Source: Ectobacillus funiculus (GTDB lineage: Bacteria > Bacillota > Bacilli > Bacillales > Bacillaceae_G). From it: DNA of 64,000 nt. Location: the NCBI RefSeq assembly GCF_004138295.1, contig NZ_SCFM01000001.1, forward strand, positions 1 to 64,000, given 5' to 3'. The notes beneath the pieces were generated by a model that made no database searches, was not told the origin of the DNA, and worked only from the letters and a program-made list of their open reading frames with translations. A program made the translations under genes and the position numbers. Positions within the stretch are counted from its first letter, which is position 1; every line of letters starts with the position of its first letter. This document shows positions 8,212-17,458 of this stretch, piece after piece.

Positions 8212-10965
8212 ATGAAGTTTAAGACAAAGCTATATGTTGGACTAGGTTCTATATTTGCCCTAATTATAATCCTTTTAGGCATTCTATTGAGTATGCTTAA
8301 TCAATTAACTGTAAATATGAATGTTGTAGTGAATGAATTGTCTGATAGGGTAAAGCTCACTTCAGCTATTCAGTATGAGACGAATAATATGGATAAAGAA
8401 TTGCGTGAGGTTGCATCTCATCCTCCTGAGGACATTCGTCCGAAGATTATAAATGATTGGGAACAATCTCGCCTGAATATCAACAAGTCCCTTGCTTCCC
8501 TTCAGGAGATAGATAAACGTGAGAAGTCTCAGGAATTAATCGCAAAGTTTAACACTCTGTATGAAGCATATGAAGGCATTGGTCAGCAAGTTATCACCCT
8601 TCAAAAGGTTGATCCCAATGCTGATTTGGATACATTGTTATGGGGGGACTTTAAGCTGACGCAACAACGTATGCTGCAACTCGTAGATTTGCTTCATACG
8701 TTGCAGGAACAAGAAATGAAAAATGAGCTTTATCGAACTCGACAAACATATAACTTAGCTGTTCAGGTGATTTATGCTTATGCCATCATAGGGTTTTTAA
8801 TCGGTTTAGGAATCGCCCTTTGGTTAATAAGAGGCATGATAAGGAATCTAAATCGAGTGACATCAGTGATGACGAGTGTTTCCGAGTATCAAGGAATGCG
8901 GTTTCCTCGGATTGAGGTTACTTCTAAGGATGAAATTGGCGCGATTTCCGAAGCTTTTAATGGTATGGCCCAATCCCTAGAGGAATATATGGAGCAGGAG
9001 CAGGAATTAAAGAAAAAGGCGGAGGAACATAGCTGGTTAAAGTCAAGGATTGCAGAAATCACTGCTATATATCCTACGGTAGAGGATTTTCAAACATTGG
9101 CGAAGTTATTTATTGAAAAGATTACACCGATGGTACGAGCCCAATATGGTACCTTCTATATTAACGAGGGAAGCGGCGAACAGCAGTATCTGAAAAGAAT
9201 GGCTTCGTACGCATTTATTCCTGACGCGGCTGAGTTCGATGGCTTTCATTTTGGAGAAGGATTGGTAGGTCAATGTGCTATCGAGAAGAAGCCTATTTTA
9301 ATTACGGAAGTGCCTGACGATTATATGAAAATTACCTCTGGAACTGGTAGGGCAGCGCCGAAGAATATTTTGATCCTTCCTGCTGAGTTTGAAGACGAGG
9401 TCGTAGCCGTCATTGAGTTTGCTTCATTTGAGCCGTTTAGTGACCTTGAGCAGCTATTTCTTCATGAAGTTATGAGCCATATTGGAATTACGATTAATAG
9501 TATTGGAAGCCGTATGAAAGTGAGAAATTTGCTTCATGAATCACAGGTTCTAACTGAAGAAATGCAGAGCCAATCTGAGGAACTGCAGATGCAGCAGGAG
9601 GAACTAAGAACAATGAATGAGCAGCTTGAGGAGCAGTACCAAAGCTCAGAACAGAGGAAAGAGGAGCTTGAAAAAATCAGCAGAATGCTCGAGGAAAAGG
9701 CTCAGCAGCTTGTCCTTAGCTCCCAATATAAATCTGAGTTTCTGGCAAACATGTCTCATGAGCTTCGAACACCGCTTAATAGCCTGTTGATTCTAGCTCA
9801 AATGTTGGCAGAGAAAGATTATGCAAATCTTACATCTAAGCAATTAGAGTATATTCAAACCATTTATTCATCTGGTAATGACCTACTCCATCTTATCAAT
9901 GATATTTTAGATTTAGCGAAGGTGGAAGCAGGAAAAATAGAAGTAATTCCGACTGCTGTAAGACTTCAAGATGTGAAACAGCTTGCTGAAAGACAATTTT
10001 TACCATTAGCACGTCAAAAGGGAATCCGTTTTTCAGTGCAGCTAGATGAGGACGTACCAGAAGTACTTTATACGGATGAGCATCGACTTAATCAAGTTTT
10101 GAAAAATCTATTATCGAATGCTTTTAAGTTTACAGAAAAAGGGAGTGTATCTTTAATCATACACAAGGCTGTTAAAAAAGGCTCGAAGGATAGATTTTCT
10201 GTGGAACAAAAAGATTCAGCATTAGCTTTTTCAGTAATTGATACCGGAATTGGTATTCCAAAAGAAAAACAAGCGCTTATTTTTGACGCCTTTAAACAAG
10301 CCGATGGGACTACTAGCCGCAAGTATGGCGGTACCGGATTAGGGCTATCGATTAGTCGAGAAATTGCTCAATTGCTGGGTGGATTTATTGAAATGGATAG
10401 TGAAGAGGGAGCAGGGAGTTCTTTTGTCCTATACCTTTCAAACTATGAATTAAACAGTCATGGAGAATCCCTATCTGCAAGAATGGAAGTTGCAGCGGGT
10501 CAGATGGAGCAGGAGATTTCTTCAGTTGAAAATAAAGTGAGCGCCTATCCGTATGAGACAAATGAATCTAATACAAGTGGAAATGCCTTGATGAGAGGGA
10601 AGAAGATTCTAATTGTGGACGATGATATGCGGAATATATTTGCCTTAACAGCAGCACTGGAAGGATATGAGATGGAAGTTTTATTTGCGGAAAATGGCGA
10701 GGAAGGAATTGAGGTTCTACAGGAAAATCGTGATATAGACTTGCTTATGATAGATATTATGATGCCAAAAATGGACGGATTTGAAGCAATGCGCTTAATT
10801 CGAGGTATGAGCGAGTTTGCAGAGTTGCCAATTATCGCTTTGACGGCTAAGGCTATGAAGCACGACAGGGAACAATGTATTGAAGCAGGAGCCTCCGATT
10901 ATATTAGTAAGCCAATTAATTTAGATCAGCTATTCTCTTTAATGCAAGTATGGCTATATAGATAG
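8212..10965 (+). CDS. Hybrid sensor histidine kinase, RsbK-like
   Basis: A 917-residue membrane-bound hybrid kinase. Order: TM1 (about 7-27), extracellular helical CHASE3-like region (28-185), TM2 (about 186-206), HAMP (to about 265), GAF (about 290-433), coiled coil rich in Gln/Glu (about 440-506), HisKA with ANMSHELRTPLN (His near 516), HATPase (about 616-740, DTGIGIP and GGTGLGL), and a C-terminal receiver (about 795-915, IDIMMPKMDG). This is the domain plan of B. cereus RsbK, the sigma-B activating kinase, and the next gene is a CheR-type methyltransferase like its partner RsbM. The start is the ATG behind CGGAGGTCAT, not the upstream in-frame codon. The role in sigma-B control is inference, since no sigB genes are in the window. 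Confidence 0.85.
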   Translation: MKFKTKLYVGLGSIFALIIILLGILLSMLNQLTVNMNVVVNELSDRVKLTSAIQYETNNMDKELREVASHPPEDIRPKIINDWEQSRLNINKSLASLQEIDKREKSQELIAKFNTLYEAYEGIGQQVITLQKVDPNADLDTLLWGDFKLTQQRMLQLVDLLHTLQEQEMKNELYRTRQTYNLAVQVIYAYAIIGFLIGLGIALWLIRGMIRNLNRVTSVMTSVSEYQGMRFPRIEVTSKDEIGAISEAFNGMAQSLEEYMEQEQELKKKAEEHSWLKSRIAEITAIYPTVEDFQTLAKLFIEKITPMVRAQYGTFYINEGSGEQQYLKRMASYAFIPDAAEFDGFHFGEGLVGQCAIEKKPILITEVPDDYMKITSGTGRAAPKNILILPAEFEDEVVAVIEFASFEPFSDLEQLFLHEVMSHIGITINSIGSRMKVRNLLHESQVLTEEMQSQSEELQMQQEELRTMNEQLEEQYQSSEQRKEELEKISRMLEEKAQQLVLSSQYKSEFLANMSHELRTPLNSLLILAQMLAEKDYANLTSKQLEYIQTIYSSGNDLLHLINDILDLAKVEAGKIEVIPTAVRLQDVKQLAERQFLPLARQKGIRFSVQLDEDVPEVLYTDEHRLNQVLKNLLSNAFKFTEKGSVSLIIHKAVKKGSKDRFSVEQKDSALAFSVIDTGIGIPKEKQALIFDAFKQADGTTSRKYGGTGLGLSISREIAQLLGGFIEMDSEEGAGSSFVLYLSNYELNSHGESLSARMEVAAGQMEQEISSVENKVSAYPYETNESNTSGNALMRGKKILIVDDDMRNIFALTAALEGYEMEVLFAENGEEGIEVLQENRDIDLLMIDIMMPKMDGFEAMRLIRGMSEFAELPIIALTAKAMKHDREQCIEAGASDYISKPINLDQLFSLMQVWLYR

Positions 10966-11832
10966 GTGGGGACGGCTATTACAGATCAATTTAATAAAAT
11001 CAGAGACAATCATCATAGTGAGCTGGAAAAAATAGAGATAGAGCTATTGTTGGAAGGTATTTACCGTTATTATGGTTTTGATTTCAGAAACTATGCCTTC
11101 CCGTTCCTGCAAAGGCGAATTCTGCATTGCATGGGAGCAGAGAAGCTTACAAGTGTATCAGCATTGCAGGAAAAGGTCTTTCGTGATTCTGCAGTAATGA
11201 AAAAATTGTTTGCTGAGTTCTCTGTGAATGTGACAGAGATGTTTCGTAATCCTTCCTTTTTCTTGGCGCTTCGTACAAAGGTGCTCCCTATGCTGAGAGA
11301 GTGCAATAATATCCGTATTTGGCATGTTGGTTGTGCCTCAGGAGAGGAAGTGTACTCTATGGCAATTCTTTTGCATGAAGAAGGGCTGTATGAGAAAACA
11401 ACTATTTATGCAACTGATATGAATGCGAAGGTTTTGAAAAAGGCTAAGCAAGGGACCTTCCCTTTAGAAAGAATGCAAACTTATACAAAAAATTATTTTC
11501 AATCCGGAGGGAAAAGAGCTTTTTCAGAGTACTATACAGTGCAGCAGGAACAAGTAATTTTTCAGCCATTTCTTAGAGAAAATATCGTGTTTGCTCAGCA
11601 TAATGTTGTGACGGACCATTCATTTAATGAGTTCCATATTATTATTTGCCGGAATGTTATGATTTACTTTAATAAAGTTTTGCAAAATCATGTACATCGA
11701 CTATTATACGACAGTCTAAGCGTATCTGGTTTCCTTGGACTGGGTGAAAGAGAGGAAGTTCAATTTACGAGCTATGCAGACTACTATAACGAATTTGACT
11801 CGAAAGAAAGACTATATCGGAAAATCAAATAG
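10966..11832 (+). CDS. CheR-type SAM-dependent methyltransferase, RsbM-like
   Basis: A 288-residue cytosolic enzyme that methylates glutamates in receptors or kinases. The N-terminal helical CheR domain has the YYGFDFRNYAFPFLQRRI segment, then NVTEMFRNPSFF. The SAM site follows, with IWHVGCASGEEVYSMA (about 117-132), YATDMNAKVL, and IIICRNVMIYF near 225-235. In B. cereus, RsbM methylates RsbK and restrains it; the same pairing is inferred here from adjacency. The GTG start directly follows the stop of the upstream kinase and has no clear ribosome site, suggesting translational coupling; a nearby start is possible. Its 3' end overlaps the next frame. Confidence 0.85.
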   Translation: MGTAITDQFNKIRDNHHSELEKIEIELLLEGIYRYYGFDFRNYAFPFLQRRILHCMGAEKLTSVSALQEKVFRDSAVMKKLFAEFSVNVTEMFRNPSFFLALRTKVLPMLRECNNIRIWHVGCASGEEVYSMAILLHEEGLYEKTTIYATDMNAKVLKKAKQGTFPLERMQTYTKNYFQSGGKRAFSEYYTVQQEQVIFQPFLRENIVFAQHNVVTDHSFNEFHIIICRNVMIYFNKVLQNHVHRLLYDSLSVSGFLGLGEREEVQFTSYADYYNEFDSKERLYRKIK

Positions 11833-13837
11833 TGTAATAACTTCTAAGAAAGTGAATATCTTAATGGTTGATGATCGACCAGAAAACTTGTTAGCTCTAG
11901 AGGCAGTGCTTACATCTCCTCATTATCACTTAGTTAGCGCAAGCTCTGGAGAAGAAGCGTTAAAGTGTTTGTTGCAGAAGGATTTTGCAGTTATTTTACT
12001 GGATGTACAAATGCCGGGATTGAATGGATTTGAAACTGCGAAATTAATTAAGAAACGAGAAAAGTCCAAGAATATCCCAATTATTTTTATTACAGCTATC
12101 AGCCAGGATATGGAGCATGTTCTTCAAGGCTATTCCGTTGGAGCTATTGATTATATTTTTAAACCATTTTATCCAGAAACGCTCCAAAGAAAAATAGAAC
12201 AATTTGTAAAAATACATCAAAATCATGAACAAATCAGGATGCAAAGTGAAGCAAAGCGTTCCGTCGAACTTGAGGAAGTGCATAATAAATTAGATATAAC
12301 AACTCTTGATTTACGCAAGACAGAGGCACTTTCAAGAGTAATTGGTGAAACATTAAGGGATACAATTGTTACTTGTGATGAGCGAGGCTACATTCTATCT
12401 GTCAATCCTGCGGTAACAGAGATGTTTGGATACCAAACAGAAGAGTTACTAGGACAATCTATTACAGATCTCCTCCTTTCTATAAAGCAGGATGGGGGAG
12501 AAAGTACTACTTTTACCACTGCTTCCTTTGTTAAGCAAGTTACTAGGCAGGTAATGGAATGTACTGCGTTACGCAAAGATGGAAGCCATTTCTTTGCTGA
12601 CATTCAAATCGGAGAAGCTATCATTGAAGGCGATTGCATCTTTGTGTGCTCCATTCATGACATTACAGAGCGGAAGCAAATGGAAGAAGTGAGAAACCAA
12701 AGATTTAATGAGTTAGAAAAGCTGGTGGAGGAAAGGACGTTAGACCTTTTATTAGCTAATGAGAAGTTACAGAAGGAAATTGAGGAAAGAAAAAAGATAG
12801 CAGATGATCTCTATCTATCTCAAGACCGCTTTCGGAAGATTTTTGAATCCAGTCCGTGTTTAATAGCGATTCGTTCCTTACAGGATGGAAGATATATAGA
12901 TGTGAATGCAAGCTGGTTACATTATACCGGTTATCATTATGATGAGGTGAAGCAGCAAACGTCTGACTTATTAAATTTTGTTCAGAGCTGTGATGGCGAC
13001 GATACTGACTTTGATACTCTTGCATTTAGTAAGCCAATTCGGAACATGAAAATCAGTTATCAAACTAAAATGGGAGAAGTACGGCGTGGTTTATTATCAA
13101 CAGAAATGATAGAAATTCAGGATGAAACATGCGTCCTGATTGTGCTGATAGATATTACCGAAAGGGATCTTCTAGAGAAAGAAGTGTCGCGATTAGATCG
13201 TTTGAATTTAGTTGGGGAGATGGCTGCTGGAATTGCCCATGAAATTCGAAATCCGATGACAACGGTTCGTGGATTCTTGCAAATCGGAAGAATCGACAGC
13301 AAACAGCTTTCGCCTGAGCATATCGATTTAATGCTGGAGGAGCTTGACAGAGCCAATGGTATTATTAAAGAGTTCCTGAATCTGGCCAAAAACAAAACGA
13401 ACCATAAAACAAAACAATCTCTCAACTCGATTATTGAGGCCTTATTTCCGCTTATACATGCAGAAGCCTTGCTTGCAGGCAAACGGCTTTTGTTAGATTT
13501 GGAGGACTGTGCGGAGCTGTACTTAGATGAAAAAGAAATTCGCCAGCTTGTATTAAATCTTTCTTTAAATGGGCTAGAGGCTATGACCTCTGGAGGCCAG
13601 CTTACGATTAAAACCTATTCCGAGGGGCAAGAGGTTGTAATGGAAGTACAAGACCAAGGCACTGGCATTACAGCAGAATTGCTTGATAAAATTGGAACTC
13701 CATTTTTTACAACGAAGGATAATGGAACAGGACTAGGTTTAGCAGTATGCTATAGCATAGCTGAACGCCATCATGCTGTAATTAAAGTACAAACAAATGA
13801 CCAGGGAACTATCTTTTCAATTCATTTTAAAGCCTGA
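11774..13837 (+). CDS. Response regulator-PAS-PAS-histidine kinase fusion
   Basis: About 687 residues, cytosolic. Order: receiver (about 27-145, LMVDDRPENLLALEAV and LLDVQMPGLNGF), PAS 1 (about 186-302), linker coiled coil, PAS 2 (about 349-462), HisKA with AAGIAHEIRNPMTT (about 476-538) and HATPase (about 576-686, DQGTGI and GTGLGLAV). The kinase half is of the sporulation KinA/KinB style. The front receiver suggests it takes phosphate from the upstream hybrid kinase. It overlaps cheR by about 60 bases. The start is uncertain: an ATG at 11774 is used here, but the receiver itself begins at a GTG at 11852 and the open frame extends to 11735. No DNA-binding output is present. Confidence 0.8.
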   Translation: MQTTITNLTRKKDYIGKSNSVITSKKVNILMVDDRPENLLALEAVLTSPHYHLVSASSGEEALKCLLQKDFAVILLDVQMPGLNGFETAKLIKKREKSKNIPIIFITAISQDMEHVLQGYSVGAIDYIFKPFYPETLQRKIEQFVKIHQNHEQIRMQSEAKRSVELEEVHNKLDITTLDLRKTEALSRVIGETLRDTIVTCDERGYILSVNPAVTEMFGYQTEELLGQSITDLLLSIKQDGGESTTFTTASFVKQVTRQVMECTALRKDGSHFFADIQIGEAIIEGDCIFVCSIHDITERKQMEEVRNQRFNELEKLVEERTLDLLLANEKLQKEIEERKKIADDLYLSQDRFRKIFESSPCLIAIRSLQDGRYIDVNASWLHYTGYHYDEVKQQTSDLLNFVQSCDGDDTDFDTLAFSKPIRNMKISYQTKMGEVRRGLLSTEMIEIQDETCVLIVLIDITERDLLEKEVSRLDRLNLVGEMAAGIAHEIRNPMTTVRGFLQIGRIDSKQLSPEHIDLMLEELDRANGIIKEFLNLAKNKTNHKTKQSLNSIIEALFPLIHAEALLAGKRLLLDLEDCAELYLDEKEIRQLVLNLSLNGLEAMTSGGQLTIKTYSEGQEVVMEVQDQGTGITAELLDKIGTPFFTTKDNGTGLGLAVCYSIAERHHAVIKVQTNDQGTIFSIHFKA

Positions 13838-13843
13838 TTTGCT

Positions 13844-13873
13844 CCGCTTTAAGAAAGGATAAATTTCCAGCTT
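13844..13873 (+). repeat. Fragment of the interspersed repeat, 5' module
   Basis: GCTTTAAGAAAGGATAAATT and the following TCCAGCTT match the opening of the repeat (for example 22577-22608) with one or two changes. The rest of the element is missing. It lies in the short gap before the sugar-binding protein gene. Confidence 0.6.
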
Positions 13874-13899
13874 GAATTATAATGGAAAGGGAATCGATA

Positions 13900-14850
13900 G
13901 TGAGAAAGAGATGGAGGAACATTCTATTTATTTGTGCTGTCCTTTGTGTCGTTTTTATAGGTTATACAGTTACATTTGCTAAAAAGGACAAGCCTGAGAT
14001 TGTTGTTGTTTTAAAAGGATCAGATATACAGTATTGGAAAATTGTTAAGGCAGGAGCCGAAAAAGCATTTAAGGATTTTGGGGTACAGGGGAAAGTTGTA
14101 GCGCCTGAGACCACCTATCCAGCCGAAAATCAAATTCGTATACTGAAAAATGTGTTGAAGGAAAAACCAAAAGCATTAATCGTTGCCTTGACGGAGCCTT
14201 CTATAACTGTACCTGTATTAAAAGAATATAAAAAGAACAATATTCCTGTGTTATTAGTCGATACAGGAGCAAATTGGGATGGTCAAACTGCTTTTATCGG
14301 TACAGATAACCCTACACTAGGAAGAAAGGCAGGAGAGTTGTTAGCTTCTATGCTGCAGCCTGGGGATAAAGTAGCCCTTATTGGCGGGGAAAACTCGGTG
14401 TTTGTTGAGAGAAGCGCGGGGGCGAAGGATGCCTTAGGGGCTGCAGGTATCGGCATTGTCTCGGAGCAATCGGGGTATAACGAAATTGGTGATCTAAAAC
14501 CAGTAATGGAAAACGTATTACAAGCACATCCTGAGATTAAAGGTGTATTTGCTACTGACGATATAATGGCTTTAGATGCATTAAAGGTAATAGAACAAAA
14601 AAGGTTAAACATACCAGTTATTGGTGCAGATGGTATTATAAAACTTATCGATTATATTGAAAAAGGAACTTTAACGAGTACAGTAGCACAAAACCCATAT
14701 GATATGGGATATATAAGCGTAGAAAATGCAGTAAAAGCCATAAAGGGTGAAAAAATACCAAAACAGATTGATAGTGGTGTTGATATTATAACGAAGGATA
14801 ATGCGAAAGAGAAATTAGACTTTTTAGAAAAGGTCTTGAAGGAAAGATAG
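13900..14850 (+). CDS. Orphan periplasmic-type sugar-binding protein
   Basis: About 316 residues of the Peripl_BP_4 (ribose/LacI-type) fold. A single N-terminal hydrophobic segment (about 8-27) without a lipobox cysteine makes it membrane-anchored or secreted. The mature domain starts at PEIVVVLKGSDIQYWKIVKAG. It then shows IVALTEPS, VLLVDTGANWD and VFATDDIMALDALK, typical of the two-lobe ligand site. No ABC permease or ATPase genes are nearby. Its place at the end of the kinase/methyltransferase operon suggests it presents a ligand to a sensor. I prefer the GTG at 13900, seven bases after AAAGGGA; an ATG at 13882 has no ribosome site. Confidence 0.8.
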   Translation: MRKRWRNILFICAVLCVVFIGYTVTFAKKDKPEIVVVLKGSDIQYWKIVKAGAEKAFKDFGVQGKVVAPETTYPAENQIRILKNVLKEKPKALIVALTEPSITVPVLKEYKKNNIPVLLVDTGANWDGQTAFIGTDNPTLGRKAGELLASMLQPGDKVALIGGENSVFVERSAGAKDALGAAGIGIVSEQSGYNEIGDLKPVMENVLQAHPEIKGVFATDDIMALDALKVIEQKRLNIPVIGADGIIKLIDYIEKGTLTSTVAQNPYDMGYISVENAVKAIKGEKIPKQIDSGVDIITKDNAKEKLDFLEKVLKER

Positions 14851-14894
14851 ATGTTGCGAAATATTTATAATCCTGAATAAGTTACTTGAGGAAC

Positions 14895-14938
14895 AAGAAA
14901 AAAGCTACAGAGATATGATGCTCTGTAGCTTTTTTCTT
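14895..14938 (+). terminator. Terminator of the signalling operon
   Basis: AAGCTACAGAG pairs with CTCTGTAGCTT, flanked by A and T runs (bidirectional form). Confidence 0.9.
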
Positions 14939-14940
14939 GT

Positions 14941-15060
14941 AAGATAAGAAAGTATAACTTTTCGGGGTGCTGTCTAGCTCCCAAGGCCAAAAATGGCAGA
15001 CTCCGAGCTGAATCTCCGCAAAAGGAAAAAAGTTCCTTTTACTCCGACACACCCCTACAC
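14941..15060. other. Intergenic DNA with a Bacillus-type TGTCTAGCTCC segment
   Basis: This 120-base stretch carries AAGAAAGTATAAC, like the start of the interspersed repeat, then GTGCTGTCTAGCTCC, a string I associate with intergenic repeats in several Bacillus/Geobacillus genomes. GGAAAAAAGTTCC is a short palindrome. No coding frame is convincing. It may be a third, degenerate repeat class; this is a guess. Confidence 0.35.
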
Positions 15061-15069
15061 AGCCATAAA

Positions 15070-15118
15070 AAGGTTAACTTCTCCGCTTTTCTTATAGAGG
15101 ACAAGTTAACCCTTTTGG
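15070..15118 (-). terminator. Terminator of the peptide transporter gene
   Basis: AAAAGGTTAACTT and AAGTTAACCCTTTT form a stem of about 11 bp around a 23-nt loop, between the stop at 15151 and the upstream operon. Confidence 0.65.
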
Positions 15119-15150
15119 CCAGTAAAAATATTCTGCAGTGATCAGGAAGG

Positions 15151-16644
15151 TTATCGAATACCTTTCATAAAACGCTGGAGTTTTGATGACATTAAAAATA
15201 ATAGAATTGACAAGAGGATCGAGGCTGCGCCAATAACACCAAAGTAGATCATTTCGGTTTCAGGTGTGTAAAATTTAACGATTTGTGCATTGATTGCTTG
15301 GGCAGCAGCATTGGATAAAAACCATAAACTCATGGTTTGTGCTGAGAAAGCAACAGGTGCTAATTTTGTGGTAGCTGATAATCCTACAGGTGACAAACAC
15401 AATTCACCAATTACGACAACGAAGTAACTTAGAACAAGCCAGAGCGGGTTTACTAATGAATGAGTGCCGCCGAAGTAAGCAGGCAGAAGAATCACTAGGA
15501 ATGACAAACCAGCGAATAATAATCCTAATGAAAATTTTTGTGGAATTGTTGGCTGTCGATCTCCTAGCTTTACCCATACCCAGGCAAGTACAGGTGCCAT
15601 AATGATAATAAATAATGGATTCAAGGATTGAAACCAAGCTGGTGAAATATGAATTCCAGCAAAATCTAATTGTGTACGTTTATCGGCATAGCTCGCAAGG
15701 ATGGTCGCTCCTTGCTCTTGTATAGCCCAAAACATGATCGATGCGATAAATAACGGAATATAGGCGATGATTCGTGAACGCTCATCATTTGTTGTTTTAG
15801 GACTGCGGTACATCGTAACAAAATAAGCGATTGGAATTGCAATTCCTAATACCCCCACAAGTGCAATAAAGGTTTTAACAGTTAAAGCGTCCGTTAGAAT
15901 AGCAATGATAATTAAGATAGCAACAATAACAGCAGCTAGTCCAAAAAGAGTGAAAACCTTTTTCTTTTCTGCTTGTAATAAAGGATTTGCTATCAATGTA
16001 CCTGCGAGACCAAGATTTGTTTTCTTAGTGAACATAAAGACCATTAATCCTAGGAACATACCGACAGCAGCAATTCCGAAACCTAAATGGAAATTATATT
16101 TCATTCCAGCAGTTCCGGCTATTAAAGGGGCAAGGAATCCTCCAAGATTAATTCCCATATAAAAAATGCTAAATCCAGCGTCTCGACGATTGTCCTTTAT
16201 ACTATAAATTTCCCCGACAATGCTAGAAACATTAGGCTTTAATAATCCAGTACCGATGATAATGAGAACCATTGAAATAAAGAACATTGCTAGGCTTCCA
16301 GGGATAGCTAAAACAATATGGCCAAGCATAATCGATATTCCACCGTAAAACACAGCCTTTGATGTTCCGAAAAGCCTGTCAGCAAACCATCCTCCAATAA
16401 TTCCTGACATATAGACTAATGATCCGTATATAGACATAATAGCCAGCGCAGTCTGCTGATCAAGTCCTAATCCCCCTTTTGAAACTTCATAGTACATGTA
16501 GTAAACAAGGATTGCCCTCATTCCATAATAGGAAAAACGCTCCCAGAATTCCGTGAAGAAGAGAGTGAATAAGCCTTTAGGGTGTCCGAAAAACCCCTTT
16601 TGAGGAACGCTTTCCACAATTTTACGCTTATTTAAGTCTGACAT
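15151..16644 (-). CDS. dtpT: POT-family di/tripeptide transporter
   Basis: A 497-residue proton-coupled oligopeptide transporter with about 14 hydrophobic segments. The family signature ExxERFxYYG is intact (FWERFSYYGMRAILVYYM, about 33-50). The second PTR2 signature region has FSIFYMGINLGGFLAPLIAG (about 160-180). The C-terminal half has CLSPVGLSATTKLAP, as in lactococcal DtpT. It imports small peptides as a nitrogen source. The ATG follows AAAGGAGGTTGCAGG. It stands alone; upstream DNA is A/T-rich with no clear CodY box. Confidence 0.92.
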   Translation of the reverse strand: MSDLNKRKIVESVPQKGFFGHPKGLFTLFFTEFWERFSYYGMRAILVYYMYYEVSKGGLGLDQQTALAIMSIYGSLVYMSGIIGGWFADRLFGTSKAVFYGGISIMLGHIVLAIPGSLAMFFISMVLIIIGTGLLKPNVSSIVGEIYSIKDNRRDAGFSIFYMGINLGGFLAPLIAGTAGMKYNFHLGFGIAAVGMFLGLMVFMFTKKTNLGLAGTLIANPLLQAEKKKVFTLFGLAAVIVAILIIIAILTDALTVKTFIALVGVLGIAIPIAYFVTMYRSPKTTNDERSRIIAYIPLFIASIMFWAIQEQGATILASYADKRTQLDFAGIHISPAWFQSLNPLFIIIMAPVLAWVWVKLGDRQPTIPQKFSLGLLFAGLSFLVILLPAYFGGTHSLVNPLWLVLSYFVVVIGELCLSPVGLSATTKLAPVAFSAQTMSLWFLSNAAAQAINAQIVKFYTPETEMIYFGVIGAASILLSILLFLMSSKLQRFMKGIR

Positions 16645-16896
16645 CCTGCAACCTCCTTTATATTATTTTATAATAATACTATTGATGGTTTTACTTAGTC
16701 AAAAATTACTTCTATATATTCAAAAAAATTTCATAATGTTAAGTTTTTTTGTTTGTTTTTATGGGGTTATTATGTTTTTTTGAAGCTTTTATGTATCGTT
16801 CTTGTTGGAATTGTTTAATAATTATGAAATATAAAATTTTTTTGAGATATTAATTTAAGCGGAGGTGGCTGCTGCTGTTTGATGTAATGATAGGTT

Positions 16897-16922
16897 AGGA
16901 GCAGCAGTCGCTGCTCCTTTTC
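16897..16922 (+). terminator. Orphan terminator-like hairpin
   Basis: GGAGCAGC-AGTC-GCTGCTCC followed by TTTTCT. The 390-bp gap 16645-17033 contains no gene ahead of it on the plus strand. It could end a short untranslated RNA starting after about 16750, or be a relic. A related string (GGTGGCTGCTGCTG) precedes it at 16864. Confidence 0.5.
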
Positions 16923-17033
16923 TGTAGAGAAATTTTAGGCATAGACGTCTTTAAAATAGAATATTAATTTGTTTTAAGAGAGCGAGCAATTTGATTATTT
17001 GCAGCATAACATAAAGTACCAATCAACAGGGAG

Positions 17034-17324
17034 ATGATGACAATAGGTGCTTGGATGATTTACGCGCTGTGGGCGGTATTAGGTTTTATGTTGCTTGATT
17101 TGGTTGTTGGCTTTGTTAAAGCTTTGGTTACTGGGACGTTTTCTTCGAAATTGGTGTTAGATTATTTAAAAGATGTTCTATACTATGTATTTCCGTTATT
17201 ATTTGTTATGAATATTATGTCAATTGATCCTACAGGCTGGATACTTATGATTTTTTACTATATTGGCAGCTTGGCTGTTATTTGGAATTATTTGGTCTCA
17301 ATTAAAAATAAATGGAAAGCATAA
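17034..17324 (+). CDS. Small multi-pass membrane protein (holin-like)
   Basis: A 96-residue, very hydrophobic protein with three to four membrane segments and a short basic C-terminus (SIKNKWKA). Size and layout resemble small phage holin-like proteins, but no lysin or phage gene is adjacent, so function is open. Two consecutive ATG codons follow AGGGAG at very short spacing; the second or a downstream ATG may be used. A terminator follows. Confidence 0.6.
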   Translation: MMTIGAWMIYALWAVLGFMLLDLVVGFVKALVTGTFSSKLVLDYLKDVLYYVFPLLFVMNIMSIDPTGWILMIFYYIGSLAVIWNYLVSIKNKWKA

Positions 17325-17340
17325 GCTCTCTCTTATTGTT

Positions 17341-17373
17341 AAAAAAGTCGCTTGTTAACAAACGACTTTTTTA
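17341..17373 (+). terminator. Bidirectional terminator
   Basis: AAAAAAGTCG/CGACTTTTTT stem after the small membrane protein gene. Confidence 0.85.
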
Positions 17374-17384
17374 TTTGGTGTATT

Positions 17385-17458
17385 TTAACAATAGTGTGTA
17401 TATGTAACTAAGTCTCTGTCTTCGCCTAACGGCTCGCTAATCGGCGAGTTTTTTTATT
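17385..17458 (+). repeat. Interspersed repeat, 3' module only
   Basis: AGTGTGTATATGTAACTAAG then TCTCTGTCTTCGCCTAACGG match the second half of the repeat. It ends in CTCGCTAATCGGCGAG and a T run. The 5' hairpin module is missing. Confidence 0.75.
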
